Below are positions 56,204 to 64,000 of a DNA stretch of 64,000 bases, one piece after another; within the stretch, counting starts at the first letter, position 1, and every line of letters starts with the position of its first letter. The DNA comes from DATJPW01 sp963752855. GTDB taxonomy: Bacteria > Desulfobacterota > Desulfomonilia > Desulfomonilales > Desulfomonilaceae. A program made the position numbers and the translations under genes. The stretch is taken from positions 62,001 through 126,000 of the forward strand of contig CAVVZX010000035.1 in NCBI GenBank assembly GCA_963752855.1, written 5' to 3'. The notes under the pieces were generated by a model that searched no databases, was not told where the DNA came from, and worked only from the letters and a program-made list of their open reading frames with translations.

Positions 56204-56235
56204 AACATTAGGCCGAAAGAAGAGGAAGGAAAACA

Positions 56236-57391
56236 GTGGAAACTGTAACCCCCTATAAAGAGATCATCGATGTCATCAAAGCGAGCGGCGGAGATGCATT
56301 CAAGAGATGCTTCCAGTGCGGATTATGCGATACTGTTTGTCCGTGGAACAGGGTCAGAAGTTTCAGTATGCGCAAGCTGGTCCGAGAAGCGACGTTTGGT
56401 TTGACCGAGATCGAAAGTGAAGATATCTGGCGTCTGTACGACCTGCGGAAGATGCCCTCAGCAGTGCCCCAGGGACGTAAAACAGATCGAATCCGGCATA
56501 GCGCTGCGCAGGATTGCCAATGATTATGGGGTCTTTCCTGCTCCTGTCAAGACTGTCCGCACTATAAACGCAGGCCTCGTTGCTCAAGGAAACCCCTTCG
56601 GTGAAGATCGTGAAAAAAGGGCGGCATGGGCGGAAGGTCTTTCTGTAAGACCGTTCACCGAAGACATGGAAATTCTCTATTTTCCCTGTTGCTATCTCTG
56701 CTATGACCCGAGACTGAAAAAGGTGGCTCAAGGCCACAGCCAATATTCTCAATAAGGCAGGGGTGGATTTCGGGATCCTGGGCTCCAAGGAGAATTGCTG
56801 TGGGGAAAGCATTCGCAAGACCGGCGATGAGGAATTATTCAAGCGTCTGGCCAAAGAAAACATCAAAACCTTTATCGATAACGGGGTCAAGAAGATCCTC
56901 GTTTCTTCCCCTCATTGCTACCACACCTTCAAGAACGAGTATCCGGAATTCAGGGTGAACTTTGAGGTGGTTCATATCTCCGATTACCTCTTCCAGTTGA
57001 TGAACGAGGGAAGACTTCAGCTCAAGAATGATTATCGCGAAGAAACTAACGTATCACGACCCTTGTTACCTTGGCCGACATAACGGCATATATGATGAGC
57101 CGCGAGGGATCTTAAAGAAGATACCGGGCTTAGAGTTGACTGAGCTGCCTGAGTCCCGCTCGGATAGTCTTTGCTGCGGAGGCGGAGGCGGCAGGGTTTG
57201 GATGGAAACCCAAAAGGGTGAGAGATTCTGTGATCTCAGGATAGATCAGGCTCTTGGGGTCGGGGCCGAGGTGCTTGGCCACTGCCTGCCCTTATTGCAT
57301 TACCATGCTTGAGGACAGCAGGATAACCATGGGTGTTGACGAAAAGATCGAGGTGAAGGACATCACTGAGATTATCCAGGAATTGATTTAA
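56236..57391 (+). CDS. bamD: BamD-like heterodisulfide reductase HdrD-type Fe-S protein (four frame breaks)
   Basis: About 384 residues from GTG at 56236 (AGGAAGG upstream). N-terminal ferredoxin motifs CFQCGLCDTVCPW and, after a one-base repair near 56430, CTTCGRCPQQCPRDV. Then two CCG domains: ENCCGESIRKTGDEELFKRLA and SLCCGGGGGRVWMET, with HDPCYLGRHNG between. Other +1 breaks near 56737, 57045 and 57272; the last restores ATACPYCITMLEDS and a stop at 57391. In HdrB/HdrD the CCG cysteines bind noncubane clusters. Expected to relay electrons in the Bam complex. Confidence 0.8.
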
Positions 57392-57430
57392 GCGCCCCAC
57401 AATCCGTATCTAGCGAATGAGTACCTCAGA

Positions 57431-57936
57431 ATGGGAAAGAGCTGTGACCACATAATCCCGATTTCATTTCTCCCTGCGGTCTTTATTGCGGAGTCTGCGC
57501 CATTTATATCGCGCACCGCGATAATAACGTTAAATTAAAGCAGGGCCTGATAAATCTGTACAAGGGGGGAACCCCGGGGATGGGCACACTCCCTAATGCC
57601 GAAGGCCTATCAATAGAAGACATTCGGTGCCGTGGGTGCTTATCGGATGAACAGTTTATGCACTGTCAACAATGTGAGATCAGGAATTGCACAAAGAAGA
57701 AAGGATACGCGGGGTGTCACGAGTGCAATGATTTCCCCTGTCATTACATTGACAATTTCCCCATGGCAGTTGGCAAGAAGGTGATTCTTCGGGCTGTCCC
57801 ATATCGACGAAAGTTCGGTACTGAAAAATGGGTTCGAGACGAAGAGGCCCGATATATATGCCCCGAATGCGGTAACAAAGTTTTTCGCGGCGCGATGAAA
57901 TGTAATAAATGCAAAGTGGAACTAGATTTGGATTAA
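57431..57936 (+). CDS. DUF3795-type Cys-rich protein (frameshift near 57465)
   Basis: About 168 residues. The ATG at 57431 (MGKSCDHII) is tentative; a break near 57465 precedes FISPCGLYCGVCAIYIAH, the DUF3795 signature of paired Cys. Then CRGCLSDEQFMHCQQCEIRNC and GCHECNDFPC continue the Cys series. A C-terminal zinc ribbon follows (YICPECGNKVFRGAMKCNKCKVE). The family is unassigned but frequent in anaerobes near Fe-S enzymes. Its location between bamD and bamE on the same strand suggests assembly or electron transfer for the complex. Confidence 0.7.
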
Positions 57937-58028
57937 CCAATTCACATAAATACGCATATCGGCATGTTCCGGATTGTCTATGTCTTGGGTTTCGCAATCA
58001 CACATGCCGGCCAATGAGGTGATAGAAA

Positions 58029-61000
58029 ATGGGAGAAGTAATATTGCTGAAAGAGCAAATCCAGCAACTTTGTGGGGACCTTGGACAAACCAATTTTGGA
58101 GACGTAATGGTTGTTGGTGGAGGAATCAGCGGCATTCAAGCCTCTCTTGATCTTGCCACGGCCGGGTTCAAGGTCTACCTGGTTGAAAAAGGGCCAAGCA
58201 TTGGCGGCCATATGGCCCAGCTGGACAAGACCTTTCCGACCAACGACTGCTCGATGTGAATACTCGCACCAAAACTGGTCGAGGTCGGCCGGCACCCAAA
58301 TATAGAGGTCCTCACCTATACTGAAGTCAACAGTGTAGAAGGGGAGGTAGGAAACTTTAAGGTAACCCTGACTAAAAAGCCAAGGTATATTCTTGAGGAT
58401 AAATGCACGGGTTGCACCACATGTGTAGAATATTGCCCCGCCAAATATCCTGACCAATATAATCAGGAGATATCGAAGAATAAAGCCGTCCATATATACT
58501 TCGCTCAGGCAATTCCCCTCGTTGCATATATTGACGAAAGCTGTCTCTACCTCAAAGAGAACAAATGTCGTATTTGCGAAGGAGTGTGCAAGAATAACGC
58601 AATAGATTTGAAACAAACGCGCGGAGAAGAAAGAAATACAGGTAGGGGCGGTCATTCTGTCTGCCGGCCTCGAGCCCTTCGATCCAAAGGTGAAGAAGGA
58701 GTATCGCTACGGAGAGTTTCAGAACGTCGTAACCAGCATGGACTATGAGCGGCTGTTAGCCTCCACGGGACCGTACCAAGGTGAGATACTGCGTGCTTCC
58801 GACAAGAAGCATCCCCATAAGATAGCCTGGATTCAATGCGTCGGTTCGAGACGGGTTACGGAGGGCGAAAACAGCTATTGTTCAGCCGTATGCTGCACCT
58901 ATACCCAGAAACAGGTGATTATCACAAGAGATCATGATGCAGAGGCGGAGTGTACGATATTCCATAACGATGTGCGCTCCTATGGGAAGGATTTTGAGCG
59001 ATACTATGAAAGGACAGAGAACCTCCCCGGCGTTCGATTCTTCAGAAGCTACGCCACGATAGTAAAAGAGGATCCCGTAACCAAGAATGTGACCGTACGG
59101 TATTCCACTCCCGATGAAGGCGTAAAAGAAGAAGAATTCGACATGGTGGTGCTGTCCGTTGGATTGAATCCTCCTACTGATGCGAAATCGATTGCAAACA
59201 AATTCGGCATAGAACTCAGCCCTCGTGATTTTTGCAAGATAAATCCTATTAATCCCATGTCCACGACCAGACCCGGGATTTTTGTAACTGGAGGTTTCCA
59301 GGGTCCTCTCGATATACCCGAATCTGTCTTCAGCGCCAGCGGAGCAGGCTCCCAAATCGGTGAGCTCCTTGACTACAGGCGAGGAAATCTTGCCAAAGAA
59401 AGGATATATCCGCCTGAAAGGGATGTCTCCGAGGAGGAGCCAAGGATAGGAGTCTTTGTATGCCATTGCGGGGCCAATATCGGAAGGATAGTCAATGTTC
59501 CTGAAACGGTGGAGTACTGCAAGACGCTACCGAATGTTGTCCATGCTCAGGAACAGCTCTTTTCATGCGCTACGAACTCCGCCAAAGAAATAACCGACAT
59601 AACGAAGGAACAGGGGCTCAATCGAGTGATTGTGGCTGCCTGCAGCCCCAGGACCCTTGAACCGCTCTTCCGGGACACTGTTCGGGAGGCGGGAATTAAT
59701 CAATATTACTATGAAATGGCTAATATCAGGGAGCACAACTCCTGGGTCCACTCGAAAGAAAAGGAGGAGGCCACACAGAAGGCAAAGGATATTATACGGA
59801 TGTCGGTAGCACGAGCTTGCCGGTTGGAGCCGTTACAGGAATTTGACCTGCCGGTGGACAATGCCGCTCTGGTGGTCGGTGGAGGCATAGCCGGCATGAA
59901 TTGTGCTCTCTCCATTGCCAACCAGGGGCATGAGGTGCACCTGGTGGAAAAGAATACGGAGCTTGGGGGAATAGCGCGAAAGATTCATTCCACGCTGGAT
60001 GGGCTGGATGTTCAGGAGTACCTGCGCGACCTTATAGCAAAGGTATATCAGCACCCCTTAATACATGTCTATCATGATGCGACGATCACGGATGCTACAG
60101 GTTATGTTGGGAATTTCGTGACCGCGGTGAAGTCTGAAAGAGGATTCACAGAAATAAAACACGGCGCAGCGGTCCTTGCTATAGGTGCTGATCTATATAC
60201 GCCTTCCGAATACCTGTATGGAGAAGATGACAGGGTAATGACCCACCTTGAGTTGGAGGAGGGGATCACCAAGGGAGACGAAAAGATAGCTAACGCAAAA
60301 AGTCTCGTGATGATCCAATGCGTAGGCTGCAGAAATGAAGAGAGAAATTACTGCAGCCGGTTATGTTGCAGTGAGTCTGTAAAGAACGCATTGAGACTGA
60401 AAGAGATAAATCCCGAGATGGACATTTACATCCTCTTTCGGGATATAAGGACCTACGGGTTCAACGAGGATTATTACCGGGAGGCTTCAAACAAGGACGT
60501 AAAGTTCATTCGCTATGAACCGGAGGATAAACCTCAGGTGGAAGCCGGTCAGTCGGAGGATGGCCGGTCCGTTCTCAAGGTTACCGCGACCGATTATATC
60601 TTAGGTAAGAAGCTCGAATTGGATGCTGACATAGTCGCCCTGGCTGCCGCTATTATTCCAGCGGCAGCAACCAAGGAAATGGCGGGGTTATTCAAGGTGA
60701 CCTTGAACCCGGACGGCTTCTTCAAAGAGGCCCACGTCAAATTAAGGCCTGTTGAGTTTGCTACAGACGGCGTTTATCTTAGCGGACTGGCTCATTATCC
60801 CAAGTTTATCCAGGAAACGATTAACCAGTCTTATGGAGCTGCGGGCCGGGCCTTAACGCTTCTCTCCCGTGATATAGTGGTAGCGTCAGGTTCTGTGTGC
60901 CAGGTAGATGAGAGTAAGTGTATGGGATGCGGGGCATGTGTCTCCGCCTGTATGTACGGCGCCTTAGGACTTCGCGAGGTGAAAAAAGCGAAGAAGGCGA

Positions 61001-61170
61001 CGGTCAATCCTGTCCTCTGTAAAGGAGATGGTCTCTGCAACGCAAAGTGTCCTACAGGAGCTATACAACTGAAGCACTTCACCGATGATGAGCTTTTGAG
61101 CGAAATTGATGCGGCGTTTCCGGAGGAAGAGACCGGACAGGCAATGGATGCTGCGGTTGGAGATGTGTAG
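58029..61170 (+). CDS. bamE: BamE-like double HdrA flavoprotein, predicted selenoprotein (Sec at 58257; frameshift near 58628)
   Basis: About 1046 residues. GAGGTGATAG precedes the ATG. Unit 1: VVGGGISGIQASLDLATAGF and GGHMAQLDKTFPTNDCSM, then UGA, then ILAPKLVEVGRHPNIEV. Homologues have Cys at the UGA position, so selenocysteine is predicted. Ferredoxin Cys follow (CTGCTTCVEYCP, CRICEGVC). One extra base near 58628 breaks the frame before VGAVILSAGLEPFDP. Unit 2 starts VVGGGIAGMNCALSIANQGHEV near residue 620. The end carries two 4Fe-4S motifs, CMGCGACVSACMYG and GLCNAKCPTG. HdrA proteins bifurcate electrons through FAD; here the module probably drives ferredoxin electrons to BamB. Confidence 0.85.
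58275..58292 (+). promoter_or_regulatory. SECIS-like hairpin in bamE
   Basis: CTGGTC (58275-58280) pairs with GGCCGG (58287-58292) with two G-U pairs, leaving the loop GAGGTC that contains GGU. The loop starts 21 bases after the UGA at 58257-58259. This is within the range known for bacterial SECIS elements, which present a GU/GGU loop to SelB. Small stem, so moderate confidence. Confidence 0.55.
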
Positions 61171-61219
61171 AACATACGAACGAATCAAGCCGGGATTACC
61201 GAGTACGAGGTGAGAACTC

Positions 61220-62065
61220 ATGAGCGCAGGACTTAAATTCAAACCCAAGGTCTTAGGGTTTGTGTGCCATTGGTGAGCGTACGGCGCAGCCGACTTAGCT
61301 GGAGTTTCCAGAAGTCAATATACAACTGAAATGAGACTCATTCGTGTCATGTGTTCGGGTCGAGTCGACTTGGCGCATGTGTTCCGGGCTTTCTCAAAGG
61401 GAGCGGATGGGGTGTTTATTGGCGCCTGCCACCTGAACGAATGCAATTACATTACTCATGGCAATTACCATGCCTTAACCATGGTGAGCCTGGCCAAGAA
61501 ATTGCTGGAACACATAGGGCTGAGCCCGGAGAGATTGAGGATCCAATTTATGTCCGGCGCTGAAGCCAATGTTTTTGTCGAATCCGTTAACGGTTTTGTC
61601 CAGCAGGTGAAAAAGTTGGGGCCACTGGGTGAAAGCGAAGGAATGGGCCAAAATGGATTCAAGTCGAAGATTGCGGAAATCACAAAGTTAATCCCGTACA
61701 TTAAGATAGTGAACCAGGACAAGCTTGCCTCACGTCTCAACACTCTTGAAGAATACGACGGACTTTTCACGAATGACGAGATAGAAAGGTTGTTTAGTGA
61801 GGTAGTCTCGTACTACATCGATCCGGCCAAGTGCCAGGCCTGTTCGACTTGCCTCAAGAGATGCCCTGCAGAGGCGATTGTAGGCGGCAAGAACCTGATC
61901 CATGTGATTGATCAGGACAAATGCATAAAGTGCGGGACTTGTTTTGAAGCTTGCCCCCCTCGCTTTGGGTCAGTGAGAAAGATTTCCGGAGAGCCTGTTC
62001 CACCTCCTATTCCTGAAGAAGAGAGAACTGTAGTAAGAAAGAAAGCAAAACCTGACGCTGAATAG
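61220..62065 (+). CDS. bamF: BamF-like MvhD/ferredoxin protein, selenoprotein (Sec at 61274)
   Basis: 281 residues when UGA at 61274-61276 (residue 19) is read as selenocysteine. The context is GFVCHW-U-AYGAADLAGVSRSQY. MvhD proteins have CNWCSYxxADLAG, so U replaces a [2Fe-2S] cysteine. The family then continues MRLIRVMCSGRVDLAHVFRAF and ADGVFIGACHLNECNYI. From about residue 195 there is a C-terminal two-cluster ferredoxin domain (CQACSTCLKRCPAEAI, CIKCGTCFEACPP). Geobacter BamF is also reported to have Sec. It links HdrA to another redox carrier. The ATG sits within GAGGTGAGAACTC. Confidence 0.88.
61292..61316 (+). promoter_or_regulatory. SECIS-like hairpin in bamF
   Basis: GACT (61292-61295) pairs with AGTC (61313-61316), and the inner stem CTGGA (61299-61303) pairs perfectly with TCCAG (61307-61311), leaving the loop GTT. 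The loop lies 28 bases downstream of the UGA. This is the expected distance and shape for a bacterial SECIS recognised by SelB. Confidence 0.65.
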
Positions 62066-62092
62066 GATTCCCGGTTTGCTTTTCTTGCTGTA

Positions 62093-62537
62093 ATGTCCAC
62101 TCAAGAATATCAAGGAAGCGCAGCCGATCTTCCGAACTTGAAATGGCCTTATCGGGACAGTGGGGTCCTTGTGGTCTTCTCGGCGACAATGACTCTCCAC
62201 GGCCCGTTCTTTTCTTGTTCAAACCACCGGCTGCCGGCGCATCGGCATCTCAGCAAGTCCGAGTATTTGCGCTTCTATTATCCCGAGTACAAAAAAATGA
62301 TATCTTCTATTGCCACGATCCGGAAAGTGGAATGGGTGATTCTCGACTGCATTCGTGGATGCGAAGGCCCGACCGTTGGCGTCGCAGAAAAAACGATTGC
62401 GCCCGCCCAAGCGCGGACATGGGGTCATGACCTCTAAAGGCCACATGGGCGCTGAGCTGGAGTTAGATGAAAAAGTGACCGAAACCAAGATTGACATCTT
62501 CCTGGAGGGCGCCGGACGGAAGAAACCCAAAGCGTAA
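62093..62537 (+). pseudogene. Unresolved gene or gene remnant between bamF and the ATPase genes
   Basis: About 530 bases separate bamF and the BcrD-like gene. Three overlapping open frames on the plus strand each look protein-like in part only. They are STQEYQGSAADLPNLKWPYRDSG from 62093, a middle stretch with FYCHDPESGMGDSRLHSW, and a tail ELELDEKVTETKIDIFLEGA ending at 62537. This is the pattern of one gene of about 150 residues broken twice by indels. I do not recognise the family. Confidence 0.35.
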
Positions 62538-62596
62538 GCGTAGGAAAGACCAAGAGGCCAATACAAATTCCCCCCAGACCGGAAGGAGGTCTCCAT

Positions 62597-63373
62597 ATGA
62601 TCACTGCGGGAATTGACTGTGGCGCTAAGAACACAAAAACCGTCATCCTGAAAGACGGTAAGATAATCGGAAGAGGTTCCGCTCTCACCGGATTCGATCA
62701 GGCTCAGTCAGTCAAGGACTCCCTGGAAATGGCCCTGAAAAACGCCGGTGTTAAGCAGGATCAGATCGAGCACGTGGGGGGAACAGGGTCCGGCGCAAAA
62801 TCTATCAAAGAGGCGGACGTTATTGTCAATAACATCAAAGCCATTGCGGCCGCGGCCAATTATTTCTTCCCAAATTCCAGAACAGTCGTGGATGTAGGCG
62901 CGGAGGAAGCGCGAGCGGCTAAGGTAAACGAAAGAGGCGCCGTGGTCGACTTCGCGATCAATGATAAATGCGCCGCAGGCGCGGGGGCCTTTATCGAAGC
63001 TATGTCCAGAGCGCTTGAGACTCCTCTCGAGCAGCTGGGACCCCTTGCGCTATCATCTACCAACGCCATCCAACTGAATGCCCAGTGCGCCATATTTGCC
63101 GAATCCGAGGTGGTGGGTCTTATCCATGCCAAAATCGAGAAGAAAGACATAAGCAAAGCCATTCATGACGCTATTGCCAGCAGAATAGTATCCATGATTC
63201 GCCGCATTGGTGTGAATCCCGATGTGGTCTTAGTAGGTGGGGTCGCTTACAATCCCGGATTCGTCGGCGCGTTTCAAAGAGAATTAGGGCTGGAAAAAGT
63301 ATACATCCCCGAATTGCCGGAATATGCCGCCGCCACAGGCGCGGCCGCTGTCGCCGCGCAGAATGGCCGGTAA
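62597..63373 (+). CDS. BcrD/BzdQ-type ATPase subunit (class I benzoyl-CoA reductase / 2-hydroxyacyl-CoA dehydratase activator family)
   Basis: 258 residues, intact, with GGAAGGAGG before the ATG. ASKHA-fold ATPase: GIDCGAKNTKTVILKDG is the phosphate-1 loop and TVVDVGAEEARAAKV the phosphate-2 region. NDKCAAGAGAFIEAMSRAL carries a cluster Cys, CAIFAESEVVGLIH a second, and VLVGGVAYNPGFV the adenosine motif. In class I reductases two such subunits share one [4Fe-4S] cluster and couple ATP hydrolysis to low-potential electron transfer. It is followed 34 bases later by a BcrA-like gene, so the pair probably forms the BcrA/D heterodimer. HgdC-type activators are homologous, hence the cautious name. 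Confidence 0.85.
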   Translation: MITAGIDCGAKNTKTVILKDGKIIGRGSALTGFDQAQSVKDSLEMALKNAGVKQDQIEHVGGTGSGAKSIKEADVIVNNIKAIAAAANYFFPNSRTVVDVGAEEARAAKVNERGAVVDFAINDKCAAGAGAFIEAMSRALETPLEQLGPLALSSTNAIQLNAQCAIFAESEVVGLIHAKIEKKDISKAIHDAIASRIVSMIRRIGVNPDVVLVGGVAYNPGFVGAFQRELGLEKVYIPELPEYAAATGAAAVAAQNGR

Positions 63374-63407
63374 CCGATATCGGGCATATGACTGGAGGAC
63401 ATATAAA

Positions 63408-64000
63408 TGGCTGAGGCTCAAAAACCGGAATACTGGCGGTGGTTGGAAACCAACTGGGTGAATCCTGACGTAAATTGGAAGGACGCTCAGTTTATTACCG
63501 CCGGAATCGATGTGGGGTCTGTCAGTTCTCAAGCTGTGATAATGGTCGACGGCAAGGTGTATGCTTACGGCAATATGAGGACCGGATCCGACAGCCCTGA
63601 TAGCGCTAAGAATGCTCTCAAATTCGCCTTGGGAAAAACCGATATGCCCGAGAACGCTATCCATTACTGCATAGGGACTGGTTACGGTCGGGTCAATGTC
63701 CCCATGGCGGATAGGTCCGTCACCGAGATCGCATGTCACGCCAGAGGCGCTAATTTCATGTACGGAAATAAGGTGCGCACTGTTCTCGACGTAGGTGGAC
63801 AGGATATCAAAGCCATCCGATGTGACGACAAGGGTAAGGTCACCAACTTCTTAATGAATGACAAATGTGCGGCAGGAACCGGTCGTGGCATGGAAGTTTT
63901 TGCTGATCTGTTGTCAGTCCCTATCGGAGAAGTTGGTGATCGATCTTTTCAGATCGATGCGGAGCCGATCCCAGTGTCCAGCACGTGCGTGGTATATGCT
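63408..64000 (+). CDS. BcrA/BzdP-type ATPase subunit, truncated by window end
   Basis: The first 197 residues are present. A characteristic N-terminal extension (KPEYWRWLETNWVNPDVNWK) precedes GIDVGSVSSQAVIMVDGKVY, then NMRTGSDSPDSAKNALKFAL. YCIGTGYGRVNVPMADRSVTE, VLDVGGQDIKAIRCDDKGKV and NDKCAAGTGRGMEVFADLLS follow, the last with the cluster Cys. The extension and the GYGRVNVP stretch are those of true class I benzoyl-CoA reductase subunits (BcrA/BzdP), not of simple dehydratase activators. The start was chosen at ATG 63408 with GGAGG 14 bases upstream. The rest and any BcrB/BcrC genes would lie beyond the window. Confidence 0.85.

Overview
The window reads as a chromosomal segment from a strictly anaerobic bacterium, most plausibly a Desulfobacterota (former Deltaproteobacteria) member of the syntrophic or sulfate-reducing, aromatic-degrading kind. 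The evidence is a tsaE-lysC-cimA operon as in Geobacter, the siroheme-dependent heme gene ahbD beside hemB, a four-subunit 2-oxoacid:ferredoxin oxidoreductase, radical 4-hydroxybutyryl-CoA dehydratase-type enzymes, and a benzoyl-CoA reductase locus with HdrA/MvhD-type electron-transfer subunits. The taxonomic placement is inference.

Layout. 1-2.1 kb (minus): cimA (partial), lysC, tsaE. 2.5-6.7 kb (plus): a tightly overlapping five-gene set (RibD-type reductase, MDR dehydrogenase, PTPS/QueD-like enzyme, GT4 glycosyltransferase, SAM methyltransferase) that looks like an uncharacterised pteridine-like small-molecule pathway. 6.6-10.4 kb: a CHASE2 remnant, an M32 carboxypeptidase, a membrane protein and a proline-rich lipoprotein. 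10.8-35.1 kb (plus): a catabolic island with an MFS transporter, a TetR-SDR fusion, an acyl-CoA ligase, a 4-hydroxybutyryl-CoA dehydratase homologue, an SDR, a complete Liv-type ABC transporter, a UspA protein, a PAS/sigma-54 activator, a near-consensus sigma-54 promoter, a second complete Liv system, a second dehydratase homologue, a CoA-transferase and an AOR-family oxidoreductase. The likely logic is uptake of a carboxylic acid, CoA activation, radical dehydration or isomerisation, and redox steps. 35.4-42.4 kb: MBL hydrolase, ahbD-hemB, a zinc-ribbon protein, a PIG-L deacetylase, an alpha/beta hydrolase, and a DUF134/NifX-like/DsrE group. 42.4-45.7 kb (minus): korDABC plus an ACT protein. 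45.8-53.0 kb: TPR protein, aminotransferase, coiled-coil lipoprotein, pentapeptide-repeat protein, PlsC acyltransferase and a regulator with two TetR modules. 53.6-64 kb (plus): bamB, bamC, bamD, a DUF3795 protein, bamE (HdrA-like), bamF (MvhD-like), an unresolved gene, and two BcrD/BcrA-type ATPases, the last cut by the window end.

Two things stand out. First, bamE and bamF each carry an in-frame UGA exactly where the family has a cluster-binding cysteine, each followed by a SECIS-like hairpin, so both are probably selenoproteins. The class II (Bam) genes are followed directly by class I (ATP-hydrolysing) reductase components. Second, dozens of genes, including conserved ones such as hemB and bamB, are broken by single-base indels, mostly +1 insertions. 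The protein motifs on either side stay intact, which suggests a consensus-sequence artefact more than true decay. I annotated such loci over their full extent and marked the break points. Short palindromic repeat elements fill most intergenic gaps. I recognised no rRNA, tRNA, CRISPR array or insertion sequence.
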